The notes: generated from the sequence alone by a model not told the origin. DNA of 64,000 bases from Synaphobranchus kaupii (GCA_029718625.1 CM056380.1:15574005-15638004); one strand, 5' to 3'. Shown: positions 32,622-45,259, counted from the stretch's first letter. Numbers and translations are program-made.

Positions 32622-33116
32622 GAGACAAGTGCAAAATACGTGAACTGTTTTATATTGTACCCAAAGCACTGGATTGGTCCCCGGGCTCTGCATTGTGGCT
32701 GCCCACTGCTCCTAAGTACATGTAGTTAGGATGGGTCAAATGCAGAGGACAAATTACCCCACAGGGTCAATAAAGTATAACTTAAACTTAATAATAGTAA
32801 TGCTTGAAAAAAAATAAAATAAGTAAATCGTAATAAATAAAGGAGGAAAAATATATAAAATGAATACATTTTTAGTCGCTAACCAGTTGAGTACTGATGT
32901 ACTTTGCTGCTAGTGGAGCTGTGGGCTTTCTTCTCGTTTTGTAGATTAGTTTATTTTCTTTTGTTATATAATAATAATAAATGTATATATATAATAAATA
33001 AATATTTTATAATTAGAGATAGAGATTAGAGATAATTTGCTGAAGTAATCTGTTCTAATTTCTGAATATTGTCCACAATGTAGGAGAACTCTCTCTCACA
33101 CTCACATTCTCTCTTT

Positions 33117-33117
<1 letters not shown>

Positions 33118-33210
<93 letters not shown>

Positions 33211-33240
33211 GACACACACTCTCTCTCACAGACACACACC
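33118..33240. repeat. (CA)n microsatellite
   Basis: About 45 CA dinucleotides, then interrupted copies. Confidence 0.98.
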
Positions 33241-33740
33241 ACACACACGTATATAATAAATCAGCTGAGCATCCAGCAGCAGAGAGCTATGCAGTGTGTT
33301 TGAACTGAAAGCTAAGGTCACTGTTAACTAGAGGCTGGCTGGCACCCACCCACAGCTCCCTGCTTTGCACCTGTCCCTGGCTCCACAACACTCTGAGAGT
33401 GTGAGAGAGCACATTACACGGCTGACACATGTTCCTGCCGCATTCCTTCCGTCCTGGTCATATATCACTGCGCCCCGTATCCCGGACAGCAGCAACAATA
33501 GCAGCAAGAGGTAACCTCTCTTCTTCGTGACCTCAGTGTATGCTGCGTCAGATTAACCGATTAAAGTAACAGTAATAAGTGAGTCATGGCGCAGCCCGCA
33601 GTTCTTAAGCCATGTGTGAGTCGTCCCCCGCCGTGCAGTTTGTGGTTTGATCCCCCAATCAAAACTCAAACCTCTGAGCAGCTGTGATCCCTTCCCTTTC
33701 TGTTACCCTCTCTGCTTTCTCCCTATCTGAATGACAGTTG

Positions 33741-36309
33741 CCGTTTTTCTCAGTTGTTTACACACTAAAATCGGTATTATGACCCTATTACAGTTTTTCT
33801 CAATTGTTTAGACACATTTTCTGAAATTAAAGCAAATTTCTCAAAATTGTAAACACAAAACCCACACGGTCAACTTTCTGCAAAACTTTATGTATCTCTT
33901 TTCAAAATCAAGCACTATTTTCAAAACCATACACTCTCATCCCAAAATGACATTTTTCCTTCAAATAATAAACACTAGTCAACAAATTAATACAAATTAT
34001 AAATGCCTATTACCATTATATTACTTAGGCATCAGTATTGTTTGAGTGTACTGGCCAACTCAAATATACACAAAAAAAACAGTGAGATGGTTTTTGTTGT
34101 TTTTTTATTTTTCCAAATGACAAAAATGTTGGGAGTAGACAAAGTAAAATAAATAAAAAACAGGAGAAAATGAAAAAATAAAAAAACTACAGTACTGGGA
34201 GTAAACAAAAAATGGAAAAGTAAAACCAAAAATAAATTATTCTGCTCTCTGCTCTTGATCAGGCCAAATATTCTCATGTACATTTTGTTCAGACAGCAGT
34301 TCTGTTCGTCCTTCGGTACCTGTCTCTGTACATGGAATTTTTGGCGATTTTGTTCGGAACTGTAGTTCTGTTCGCCCTTCGGTACATGTCTTCCCATAGG
34401 GAGACTGGGCGATGTTGTGGACGTGTTTGCGTGTGACTGCGAGTCTCTGAAAGTAGCCTTGGAACGTTCGTTTTCTGTTCTATTCGCCTCATTACATTCC
34501 CCTTTATTGAGAGGCTAGGGCGTGTATTTTCTGCTAAGCTTGTGTGGTCATTTTTGCTAGTAAAGTTATGGGACGACGGTGCTCCGTCGGCTCGCCTGTA
34601 AAATGTTTCTCTCTCCTGGGAGATCGGGCGTTTACCCCTTTACGTTTTCTGGAGTAATGCGGGACTTGCCTATGTGGATGTAGTTATCCGGACTCTTCCC
34701 CTCCTGGCGTATGTGCCTATGTGCATGTAGTTATCCGGACTCTTCTCCCCTGGCTCTTGTCTGTTCCTGCTTCCTAGTCTTTGCATGTGACTGCGAGCCT
34801 ATGAAAGTAGCCATGGAATGTTATATCTGTTCCTTCTCCTCGTTACATTCCTCTTTACCGAGAGGCAGAGCGCTTATTCTCGTCTAATCTTGCGTTAGTC
34901 ATGGAGCCGGTAAATGTCCGGAACAGCTGTTCTGTTCATCCTTCAGTACCTGTCTTCCTATAGGAGGACTGGGCGATTTTGTTCGGAACTGTAGTTCTGT
35001 TCGCCCTTCGGGTACGTCTCCTCACAGGGAGACTGGGCGATTTTGTTCAGACAGTAGTTCTGTTCGTCCTTCGGTACCTGTCTCCGTACATGGAGACTGG
35101 GCGATTTTGTTCGGAACTGTAGTTCTGTTCGTCCTTCGGGTACGTCTCTCCTCACAGGGAGACTGGGCGATTTTGTTGACATGTTTGCGTATGACTGCGA
35201 GTCTATGAGAGTAGCCTTGGAACGCTAGATCTCCGTTCCTTTCGCCTCCTCGTATACTATTTCGTATTATTTTGCAGTGTTTATTGGCTGTATGTTACTT
35301 GTGCCATTATGCTACTCGCCTGTTCTTATGCGTCTCGTTACCGAGACAGGGCGTTTGTTATTTCTGGCTCGTTCTTTAGTCACTTAGCTCGTAGAGGTAT
35401 GGGAGCCTAGTGCTTTGTTCCATTCGCCTTGTTTGGTTTTCTTACTGAGAAACCTGGCGTTTGCGCTTCTACTCATTGGCGTGTGACAGTGAGCTGGTTA
35501 GTAGCCTTGGTGTGTGTTTCCCTGTCTTGTCTCCTTCCCTTAACTACGTGGTTTCCCGTCCTAGTGGCCTAGTGCTTAAAGAATCCCCTTGCTGTGTTTG
35601 GCTCGTCCTACCTCACACGTCACGCCGCATTACAATGTGTATGTGCATGTATGTTCTCTGTGTGAATTTATGCAGCACTGCGAAAGGCATATTTACCCTG
35701 TTTCAGGTCCTCTTTACAGTAAGGCTGGTAAGATGCTAAGACCGTGCTTAGCTACTCTGAGCGGACAGGCTCTCCCATGTTGCGGTGGCTTCGGTACGTA
35801 CATGAGGGATACTGCCAGCTTAGCTTGTGCACACTATGCTGTCTGTACTGTGGTCCCCTTGTAGTAGTATAAATTAGGTACTCTGCAGTACAGCAATCAC
35901 TGAGTATTGATATGTTACAGTAAATAACAATAGAACAGATCTACCTATTCTCATTTCTAAATGTTCGTCAGCCATTGTTCTTCACATACAGAGAGAGCTC
36001 ACATTTTCCCCTTTTATTTGTGCTCAAGCTCCGATTGCTGATGAATAATTAAATCAACTAGTGTTTTACCTGTGAAGAATGTGTGTGCTAATTGATAAGT
36101 GAGTTTATAGTTTTTAATGGCAGTGTTTTTCATGTGAAAACAAGAGATATGCTTTTTGAAAATTGTGTGAAATGTATTCAAAAAGTGTTAAAGAGACTGA
36201 AATTTGTGTTAAAACAAGCAAAATAGTGCTTATGGCACATGAACTTAATGTTTAATTAATAACACCATCATAACACCAATTTTAGTGTGTAAACAATTGA
36301 GAAAAACTG
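33741..36309. mobile_element. ~2.5-kb TIR element (TA-flanked) carrying a hairpin array
   Basis: The right end, inverted, is CAGTTTTTCTCAATTGTTTA, then CACACTAAAATTGGT, with TA after it (36310-36311). On the left there are two copies of this terminus. One at 33791 (TA at 33789-33790) reads CAGTTTTTCTCAATTGTTTA. One at 33741 reads CCGTTTTTCTCAGTTGTTTA and continues CACACTAAAATCGGT like the right end. The TA target fits a Tc1/mariner-type element. No transposase was recognised. The centre holds the hairpin repeats. Confidence 0.75.
34296..35465 (+). repeat. Array of about eleven related stem-loops with covarying stems
   Basis: The recurring plan is TTCGYCC, a short spacer, an inner hairpin, then GGGCGA. 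Inner stems differ but stay paired: GTCTCC/GGAGAC (35016, 35080), GTCTTCC/GGAGGAC with wobble (34952), GTCTCG/CGAGAC (35332), CCTCT/AGAGG (34850), TCTCC/GGAGA (34613), GGTTT/AAACC (35435). GGCG or GGGCG follows each, and TCGCC upstream can pair with it. Between groups a second motif, GTGACTGCGAGTCT with AGTAGCCTTGG, recurs at about 34430, 34785, 35190 and, diverged, 35485. Confidence 0.8.
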
Positions 36310-36412
36310 TAGTAACAATAATACACTCATGTACAAGAACTTGACAATGCTTGTCAGTTGAAAAATAACCATCATTTGAAAAATAATACTGCTATGGTAG
36401 GCAAGAGAGAAC

Positions 36413-36512
36413 ATTACTGCTCTCTGATCGACACGCCGCACTGCACAGTGTAAAATCTGATAGAACATTAACGCTCTCTGATCGACTCGCTGCACTGCAG
36501 AGTGTAAAATCT
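36413..36512. repeat. ~56-bp tandem duplication
   Basis: GCTCTCTGATCGACWCGCYG followed by CACTGCASAGTGTAAAATCT occurs twice. Confidence 0.8.
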
Positions 36513-36521
36513 GATCGAGCT

Positions 36522-36600
36522 CTTTTAACTGTAATAGAGTATATTTGGTCCCTACTGAACTCACTCAACTCTGTTTGAATTCATTTAACATTGAAAATCC
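36522..36600 (+). repeat. Dispersed repeat piece shared with 59518-59600
   Basis: TTTTAACTGTAATAGAGTAT followed by TGGTCCCTACTG matches the minus strand at 59530-59570. Confidence 0.7.
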
Positions 36601-36609
36601 TAGATCTCT

Positions 36610-38224
36610 CTAGTGGGCAACCAGTTACATGTCAGATATTCATATCACATGATGTGTGACTTCCTTTGTGCACTTTACACAAGCATTGCAGACTCTGCTG
36701 TTTTATTTCATGTAAAACAACTTAGTGTCATTTATCTATATGTGACAGCAACAGCCCTGGATCAAATATGTAATAGAAGTATTTTAACTCTTTAGAATCC
36801 ATTATGAAATATGAAGTGAAAACTCTCCATATGCAGAGAGTTTTCCAACGTTGCAAACTGAAATGCGCAATCACGCAAAAGAAGAACCGTGTTCTGAATA
36901 TTGGTGGAAATCGATGTTTCTTTTAAAACTGTCAATAATCTGCAGAAACGCAACGGGTATCTAAAGGGTTAAAGTGTGTCAAGCAAAGAATTTGACCCAG
37001 GTCTGGTTTGGAAACGTGGAAAAAGCAGGGAGCCACGTACGCTGTAGCTATATAATGCTCAGTGTGCACTGGTAAAGCCCCTTCTGGAGACCTAGAATCA
37101 CAGGACATATCTGTGGGAGTCCGTCATGAGGACGATTAAATGAGCTCCATCGTCTATTTTTAACTATAATTAATTTTTTTTGTGTGCTCCTTATGTCTTG
37201 CAGTGCCACTGTCTTATTATTTGACCATTAGTATTAGCATATGGTATGTCAATATTTTTCTTCTTGATTTGCACGTGTGTAATCTATACTTACATATAAT
37301 TCAGATATGGAAGTCATGCTGTAATGGACCTACCATTACATGTGTTCTCCTACCAGTTCCATTTGATTTCAGAAAACTCCCAGAAACCTTTGGGGTAAAA
37401 AAGCCAAAGTATTATCGTCAGCCATTAGTCAGTCATTTTTGACAGATTTTATCTGCGACCATAAAACACTGTCTAGGACAGTGAAACAGACCAGGCCCCT
37501 GTGCAAACTGTGAGCTATGATGACATGCTACCATGGGGTTGATGATGGGGTCACATGACACATTCACAGGAAGCAATGTGAAATTCCACATATGCAAGCT
37601 ACCTGGCTGATGTGTTACCGGTTCACGTGTCACAGAGCAAGGTGTCGCAAACTGGCCAGACTCTACGACACCCACTCTACTGAGGTTCGCTAAAACCTGG
37701 CAACCGCTCAGAGCCAAATACCACCATTATCAGATATTTCAAACTTTTTTTGTCAATCAACTTCAAGTGAATCATGAACTGACGGGCAGGGCCGGGAGAC
37801 TTTAGGGGCTGAGACTAAAGAGGAGATGGTGAATTCAGATTAAAAGGACTGGGAGAGAGAGAGAGGCAATTACTTCAGGAGGGACAGGCAAGCAGGCGGA
37901 AAGAGGGGGAGACAGACAGTGTTGTAGAGTAACTGAGACTGGGGGCAACAGTCCAAGCTTTGTGCTGGAAAGATTCTGTTCTGCTTCCGAGATGAAGGTG
38001 ATAAATAAATGGTGTCTACAACAGCTCTGTGTTTTCGCCATCCGTCAATGTCAGAGAACAAAGGATCACAAACTAAATATTCACCCAGGACTTTGGCAAC
38101 AAACCGACCAAAGTGGAACGCTTTATAATGCAAAAATGTATCATTCTTGGGGGCGTTCATTTCAGGATCACTTCTGGAATGCCTTTTCTTCTCAGGTGAC
38201 TGTTGTACACACAGGTACTTGACA
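36610..38224. other. Intergenic, nothing recognised
   Basis: No supported gene or transposon. ORFs up to 96 codons lack motifs. Confidence 0.4.
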
Positions 38225-38227
38225 TGA

Positions 38228-38231
38228 TGTG

Positions 38232-38303
<72 letters not shown>

Positions 38304-38311
38304 TGTGTGTT
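38228..38311. repeat. (TG)n(CGTG)n compound microsatellite
   Basis: (TG)10 followed by about fifteen GTGC tetranucleotides and a short TG end. Confidence 0.97.
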
Positions 38312-38754
38312 TTGCAACGTCTGTTTTAATCGGCAAGTGTTGTTTGAAATAGAATATTAGCCTACATCCTAATCGGCATGTTCCACTGAAAGGGTTCTCC
38401 TTCCCCTTTAACGGCACTATTAGTCCATTCAGAAAACTGCACAAGCACGTCAGCTGAGAATCGTGCTCTATAATAAGGTTACTGACAGGTTACTATCAGT
38501 TTCACAGCTGTAAGAAAATTTATTGTTGTTGGGAAGTTCTGAGGAAACTAGCATAGTAAAGTTATAAGCGATGCTGTCAAAGTTCAAAGTTCATGATTTT
38601 ATCCAAAAATGTACTCAGCACTGCCCTCAAAACCTGCTCGCTGTGTTTTATCCATGGATATTGATGATGGCTTGAATGCCGAAATGTGTTTTTGTCAGCT
38701 TCATGCTGATAAATTAATGAATGATAAATAAATAAGTAAATAAAGCTCTTCCTT

Positions 38755-38849
38755 GTCTGCGTGGGTTTCCTCCGGGTACTCCGGTTTCCTCGCACAGTCC
38801 AGAGACATGCAGGTTAGGCTAATTGGCGACTCTAAATTGCCTGTAGATA
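38755..38849 (+). mobile_element. SINE/LINE-tail-like repeat, left part (split by insertion)
   Basis: GGGTTTCCTCCGGGTACTCC, then GACATGCAGGTTAGGCTAAT, is the first half of a very common fish repeat. Its continuation is at 40159-40315, after the 38850-40158 element. Confidence 0.8.
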
Positions 38850-39149
38850 CAGTGCAGTCCAAAAGTATTTGGATAGTGACACAATTTTAGTTGTTTTGGC
38901 TCTGTACTCCAGCACATTGGAACAGTGACTATGAAGTTAAAGTGCAACTTTCAGCTTTAAATTGTGGGTTTTTACATCCGTATCGGGGGAACCGTGTAGC
39001 AATTTTTACGCATAGTCCCCCCCATTTTAAGGGGCCAAAAGTAATTTGATAAATAAACATAAACTTAAATAAAGTCATCATATTTAATATTTGGTTGCAT
39101 ATGCTTTGCATGCCATGACTTCAACATGTCTGTGACCCAACAACATCAA

Positions 39150-39612
39150 ATGAGTCTTGATATCCTATTTTCAAGTACTCTCACAAGCGATAATATAACC
39201 TCTCTGCATTTGAATGGATCTCTATGGGAATTGGGGGGTGGGACTAGATTAAGCTGTAAATTACATGGGAATAGTGTGGAACACATGGTTGGCTAAATGG
39301 CTGGGACCATTTTTCCGATTGAACTCAATGGAAATATAAGTCAGGAGAAATAACCCTTCAAGTGATCCATCCATATCTACTGCATATCTGGCAGCAGAGT
39401 GATGGTTTGAGGCTCGTTTGATATCTCAGACCTTTGATGACTTACAGCCATTTAGCCAACCATGGGTTCCATACTATTCCCGTGTAATTTACAGCTTAAT
39501 CTAGTCCCACCCCCCAATTCCCACATCCCACATCTATTCAAATGCAGAGAGGTTATAGTATCACAAGTACTCTTACAAGTACCAGAAAATAAGGTATCAA
39601 GAGTATTTTGAT
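39150..39612. repeat. Nested palindromic unit inside the 38850 element
   Basis: ACCTCTCTGCATTTGAATGG ... TTGGGGGGTGGGACTAGATT and AAGCTGTAAATTACATGGGA on the left have inverted counterparts on the right. Arms are about 150 bp around a ~150-bp centre. Confidence 0.85.
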
Positions 39613-39619
39613 ATCCTTT

Positions 39620-39896
39620 TATACACAGTCATGATAGCATCACCTGTTTACCTGTGGAATGTTCCAAACAGGTGTTTTTTGAACTTCCCAAGCTTTTTTT
39701 TGCCCCCGTCCCAACTTTTTTGGAATGTGTTGCAAGCATCAAATTCTGAATTAGCGTATATTTACAAAAATCAATAAAGTTAAATATCTTTGTGCTGTTT
39801 TCAATTATATATATGTAAAAGACAATTGACAAATCACTGCTTTCTGTTTTTATGTGCATTTTACATACTGTCCCATTTTTTTGAATTGGGGTTTGT
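39620..39896 (+). mobile_element. Fragment of a second Tc1-like family (right end)
   Basis: GTCCCAACTTTTTTGGAATG, TGTTGCAAGCATCAAATTC and the terminal TGAATTGGGGTTTGTA are the recognisable 3' end of another widespread fish Tc1-type element. Confidence 0.7.
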
Positions 39897-40158
39897 AAAT
39901 ATGATGACTTTATTTAAGTATATGTTAATTTGTCCAGTTACTTTTGGTCTCCTAAAATGGGGGGGATTATGTATAAAAATGGCTACAATTGCTACACGGT
40001 TCACCCAATATGGATGTAAAATCCCTCAAATTAAAGCTGAAAGTCTGCACTTTAACCGCATAGTCACTGTTCCGTTTCAAAGCCAATGTGCTGGAGTACA
40101 GAGTCAAAACGACATACAGTAAATTGTGTCAGTGTCCAAAAACTTATGGACTGCACTG

Positions 40159-40315
40159 TATAAGCGTGTGAGTGAATGGTGTGTGTGTGCCCTGAGACGG
40201 ATTGGCTACCTGTCCAGGGGGTATTCCTGCCTCTCGTCCAATGCATGCTGGGATAGGCTCCAGCCCACCCGCGACCCTGACCAGGAATAAGTGGGTTAGA
40301 TAATGCCTGGATAGA
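40159..40315 (+). mobile_element. SINE/LINE-tail-like repeat, right part
   Basis: Resumes the 38755-38849 repeat: GTGTGTGCCCTGAGACGGAT, ATGCATGCTGGGATAGGCTC, CAGCCCACCCGCGACCCTGA, ending GGATAGATAT. Confidence 0.85.
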
Positions 40316-40383
40316 TATAATGTGTTTCTATGACCATGCTTTTCTGAGTGCAAGCCCTTCCCATTAATAAAAGCTCATGACTC

Positions 40384-40954
40384 CAGAACAGAGCAGCAGG
40401 GATAGAGGGCGTAACTGATCTCATCCAAAGTGATGGAGGTTAGAACAGAGCAGCAGGGATAGAGGGCGTAACTGATCTCATCCAAAGTGATGGAGGTTAG
40501 AACAGAGCAGCAGGGATAGAGGGCGTAACTGATCTCATCCAAAGTGATGGAGGTTAGAACAGAACAGCAGGGATAGAGCGCGTAACTGATCTCATCCAAA
40601 GTGATGGAGGTTAGAACAGAGCAGCAGGGATAGAGGGCGTAACTGATCTCATCCAAAGTGATGGAGGTTAGAACAGAGCAGCAGGGATAGAGGGCGTAAC
40701 TGATCTCATCCAAAGTGATGGAGGTTAGAACAGAGCAGCAGGGATAGAGGGCGTAACTGATCTCATCCAAAGTGATGGAGGTTAGAACAGAGCAGCAGGG
40801 ATAGAGGGCGTAACTGATCTCATCCAAAGTGATGGAGGTTAGAACAGAGCAGCAGGGATAGAGGGCGTAACTGATCTCATCCAAAGTGATGGAGGTTAGA
40901 ACAGAGCAGCAGGGATAGAGGGCGTAACTGATCTCATCCAAAGTGATGGAGGTT
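40384..40954. repeat. 57-bp minisatellite, 10 copies
   Basis: The unit is AGAACAGAGCAGCAGGGATA, GAGGGCGTAACTGATCTCAT, CCAAAGTGATGGAGGTT. Copies are nearly identical (one AGAACAGAACAG and one GAGCGCG variant), so the array is young. 57 is divisible by 3, and a 218-codon frame runs through the minus strand with a 19-residue period (SITLDEISYALYPCCSVLT). This is not taken as a gene. Confidence 0.97.
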
Positions 40955-40974
40955 TCAATGTCTCCAAGAGCTGT

Positions 40975-43900
40975 AAAATGAAGGCTACAAATGTCTGGGA
41001 TGACAATATTAACACTACATAACATTAACACTTGGCAACATAACGCTATATTTCCAACAGGTGGCAGTTACTCCTGCCACCCACCGATAATTAAAAGAGA
41101 ATCTTAGATACACTGTAAGATACTTCATTTAGTGGCACTTCGCATGGGTATAGGATCAACACACACGCACATGGGCAGTCCTCGGCGGTGACTTCTTAGA
41201 CACGTTTTTATCTTTGGACATGTGTTCTAGAACTTGCTTTGAGTGATGCTAATGTTAACGGCCCAATTATCATTTATAGCTATCATTGTACGGAAGACAC
41301 GTTCATTTCAACTGGATAGAATAAAGAAAAATGCTATAGTTATCGGTAAAGTTACTGCTCCTAGTGGAAAAGGGTATTTTTTGTTGTAGCAGAGCCTCAC
41401 TGGCTGTTTTCCTCTTCGTCCTGTATGGGGAATATCGCAACTGCCATTGTAAAACAGATCTTACTGCTTATAACCATGCATCACAGATTAAAAATAAGCA
41501 TATAATAATACGTAATAAACATAAAACTGTGTATGTATAGACATCAAAAGGTTTCTGCTCTCTGGCCGCCCTTTAAAATATCTCCGCAGCTGACACAAGC
41601 GAGGTCCCCCGCCCCCACGAGCGAGTGAGAAGAAACAGGTCTGTTCATCCGTCTCACTGTCAGTCCATCTGTGACGATGTGCTGTGGATGGACCGTGGAT
41701 GACAAGTATGAGTATCTTAAGCAGCATGTAAAATTGCGCGTAGGCTGTGCATGTGTGCATGTGTGCACGCATTCGCCTGTGTAAGGAGGGGGAAGGTAGA
41801 ATGTCATGAGGTAGCAGTTCCACTTGCCCAATCTCCTGTCCGTCAGAGGCCAAACCCCACCCCCTTCTCCCCCCTTCTTCCCCTCAATATATCCTTCCTA
41901 TCACTCCCCCTTTTTCTTCATTCACCTTCATCCGTCTCCTCAGAGAGTCGCCTCATCACAGACATTCCCCATCACACCGCACCTCTCTCCCTCGGTGAGT
42001 CAGTTAACCCAGATTCTGGGCTGATGTGTAAAGACTGGGGGCCGTGGGGCGGGTTGGGAGGGGAGGCGGGGGGGGGGGTGGCGGAGGTGGAGTCGTGGCT
42101 GCGATGTCCCGAACCCCAGGGGCCGTCTCCGGGGGGACGCGTGGTGTCAGCATAATGAATGTTCCTTTCCTCTACAGCCTGTTGCGCTCCCATGCATGAT
42201 GGATGGGCGCGTCACGGGGCCGTTTACAAAGCGACGGCGAACGCGGCGCTGCCACCCCCGGCCGCTACCTCTCCTGTTTCTCAGCATTGAACACCCCCCC
42301 CCCCCCCAAAATAAATAAAATAAAATAAAACACTTAACGTGATATTAAACTCTGTGGAAGCCCTGTAGAGAAATGTCAACTTTCTCCCAACAGCTAGGCA
42401 GGATTGAATTCCCCCAGCGGTGTTTTATGACTTAAATTCCACCACTTCACTGTGAAATTTAACATCGCGCCCGTATCACAGTTTCCTGCAAATGCTCTGG
42501 AAATGGAAATTTAGCAAGTCGACAGTCTGCGTTCCCAGATTCCTCAGTTAACAACGGAGACTAAAGTAAGATCCATCATTGTTGCAGATTTCCCTACAGC
42601 TACATAATGCAGCCAGCTGCACCTATCCCATCAATTCACACGCATTCCCCTGTAATGGACCAATCCTAATCCCTATAATCAACCTACACTCTCCCACCAA
42701 CAATACCAACCCCATTACAATCCTTTACACCAAAACAACATGCCAGCAATTACTCTAAACTCAACATGAACTACCTGTAGGCCTATAGGCCTATTTGTAG
42801 CTATGCCTGCCTTTACATTTAAATGTAACCCAAGGCCAAACTTGCATAGCATAGTGCGTTAACCGTAACTTAACCCTTATCTTCATCTAACTCTATGCAA
42901 ACCGACCGAAAGCGCACACAAACAAAACTGGGGGACACTGCTGGTCTCTCGGGATCGGCCACGTGCCTGTTATCCAAGGCAGCCCGCTAATCCCAGGGTC
43001 TGTACCCCGGGGAGCCCCACAGTCTGCTCCTTTGATCTCGCTGCGGGAGGAGAGAGAATGTTCTCACGGTCTATCAACCGCGCGTAGACGATCCACCATC
43101 AGAAAGTAGGCTACAGCACCAAGCAGGATGGGGGAAGGGAATGGGGAGATCAATTTTACTGTAAAGGAAGAGGCTGCCATAAATGCAGTGGAAGAAAAAT
43201 ATGTGAAAAATGCTTTGAACTCAAGTTAATCCCTCGACAAAGTTCATGTCTGAATATTTATACCACCTTCTGCTGCTTTTTATTGCTTTCCTGGCCGTAA
43301 GGAACTGTCGCAATATAACAGGGCCTTGGAGGCCTATTTTTGATAGTAAATAGCCAACGGCAAAACGGACAATTAAACCTCATTCCCCCATAACTCCCCA
43401 ACAAATTGGTCATCGCTCAAAAAGACAGAACTCTCTCCTTCCCCATTGCTCCTCGCCACGCCTTCCCTAGTCTTGTTCCTCTCGACGTTTCCGAAGTAAA
43501 ACTCCGCATGGAACGCACAAGCCAAATCCGCAAGGGAACCTGTTATTTTGCTGGACCGCTAAGTTCAAACTGTAATTTAATTCCCGCATGCTATATTCCC
43601 CGTATCACCGCTTTGGGTCTCCATGGTAGAATACGGTTGTAAATAATATTGCAGGGTTTAGGCTACCGCACCATAACTGGGTGTTATTACAGTACGGCAA
43701 TGGAAGCTCGTATAGGGATCAGGGTGAAAGTACAGCCATGAGACGGACAGAGAAGACACAGATGTAGCCCCTTGCCTGGGCAGAGACAGTTAAATAAATC
43801 GAGTGCTACAAACCCATGAAACGGGATGCCTGCATTTTAGGGAAAGAACAGAAATCCATAAAGGGAAAAAGGTTTTATGAGCCTAAGGGATGAAAAGCAA

Positions 43901-44478
43901 GACAAAGGAATGCACTTTGATAGATTAAGTGACTGAAAAAGAGAAAAGGGGAAAAGTTACAGTACGAGGAAGTTTAATGCACAAAATTGATAAATAAATT
44001 AACAAACAACCAAATTCCAACAGGATAAACCAATAGGTTAAAATTATAGATGATTCTTTGCATAAACACGACTAATTGATGTCGATGTAAACAAGTGGTG
44101 ATTGAAAGACCATAATAAATTATCTCCGCAGCTATGTACAGTATGTGTGCATTTGTTATGTTTTGGCTTTCAAATATGCTGTTTGTTTCCGCTATTGTGT
44201 AGGCTTAACTACACCACAACTATTTAGCTGCTAGCTTGGGGCGGATTGCAGGCTGCCGTTGACACACGCTTAGCCCTTCAATCATTGAAAAAAAAAGCTG
44301 CGTCCAGATTTGCATCTGCACAGTGTCAACACATCTCCCAGGAGCGACAGAATCATAAATAACAGCTCTGCCTATTTTTAGAAAGCATCAACTTTGTTTT
44401 TTACAGAAGGACAATACATCTTAGTCATATGTCATTTAATAAATAGCATGTGGAAAATGTTCTGCCTGTGTGCACCAT
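40975..44478. other. Intergenic, no gene recognised
   Basis: Contains a poly-G run (about 42069-42079), a poly-C run (about 42293-42308) and a low-repeat block at 42330-42560 that could be conserved non-coding DNA. No exon, RNA gene or transposon was recognised. Confidence 0.4.
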
Positions 44479-44482
44479 TTAA

Positions 44483-44863
44483 CCCTTGTGTGGTGTTCGT
44501 GTTTTTGTTACTCACCCAGTGTTTGCGGGTCTGGTGGACCCACAACATTATTTGGTTTTTAAAACAAAGCCATAACAATTTACGTAAAAATACTTCACAG
44601 ATATTGACTTTATCTCAGTTACAAGCAATGTAGACAGCATATATGGTTAATATTGACCATTTACCTCTGCTAGATCACATTTATCAATAAAAAGTGATAT
44701 TTGTTTTTTGTGATAAAATGTGATTTTTGTGTTCTTTTACATGTTTATCACAGAAAATGAGCCAAGGCCAATGAGTCTCAGGTTGAAAAAATTATGAATT
44801 GTATCTTTTTTTTTTTTGTAAGCATTGAATACAGGTCCCACAGACCCGAACACCACACAAGGG
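44483..44863. mobile_element. piggyBac-type MITE (381 bp)
   Basis: CCCTTGTGTGGTGTTCG at the left and its inverse CGAACACCACACAAGGG at the right are flanked by TTAA (44479-44482 and 44864-44867), the piggyBac target. No transposase. Confidence 0.93.
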
Positions 44864-45259
44864 TTAAAAAAAGAGTCCCCAGTAGGAAGTAGTTGAAGCC
44901 TACCACTGTACACAGTTATTCCACAATTCACAGCCTCCAGCTATGTGAGTTAAAGGGTTAGTTTGGAATCTTGGACATAATGTCTCATATACGACTTACC
45001 CATGATGTTGTTGATTTATTGAGACCATTTTCAGCTGATTCCATGCTGTCCTTCTTGTGGACATACACACGTTGCTAATGCTAGCGCAACTCTATGGTAA
45101 CCTGTAGCATCCACTACCAAACACACTTAAACACTCCACAGTGCACCCAAAGCAAATAACATACAACGACAGTCTATCGGAGTTAATTTGAGTGTTTATA
45201 CCATAATTTTTTAAGTCAAACTATCGTTGAATCCTTTACTTTGTGCTGACCTATATTTT

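Larger units (their letters stand above)
38850..40158. mobile_element. Tc1/mariner-type element with ~220-bp TIRs, inserted in a repeat
   Basis: The ends are CAGTGCAGTCCAAAAGTATT and, inverted, CAGTGCAGTCCATAAGTTTT, flanked by TA at 38848-38849 and 40159-40160. The arms match for about 220 bp and share CCCCCCATTTTA with the 6465-6950 MITE. The host repeat resumes exactly after the right TA, which fixes both borders. The interior has no transposase. It carries a palindromic unit (39150-39612) and a piece of an unrelated Tc1-like end (39620-39896). Confidence 0.92.

Noticed and set aside
40375..41031. 218-codon frame with a 19-residue repeat
   Set aside because: By-product of the 57-bp array; no start context or splice sites, and no known repeat protein.
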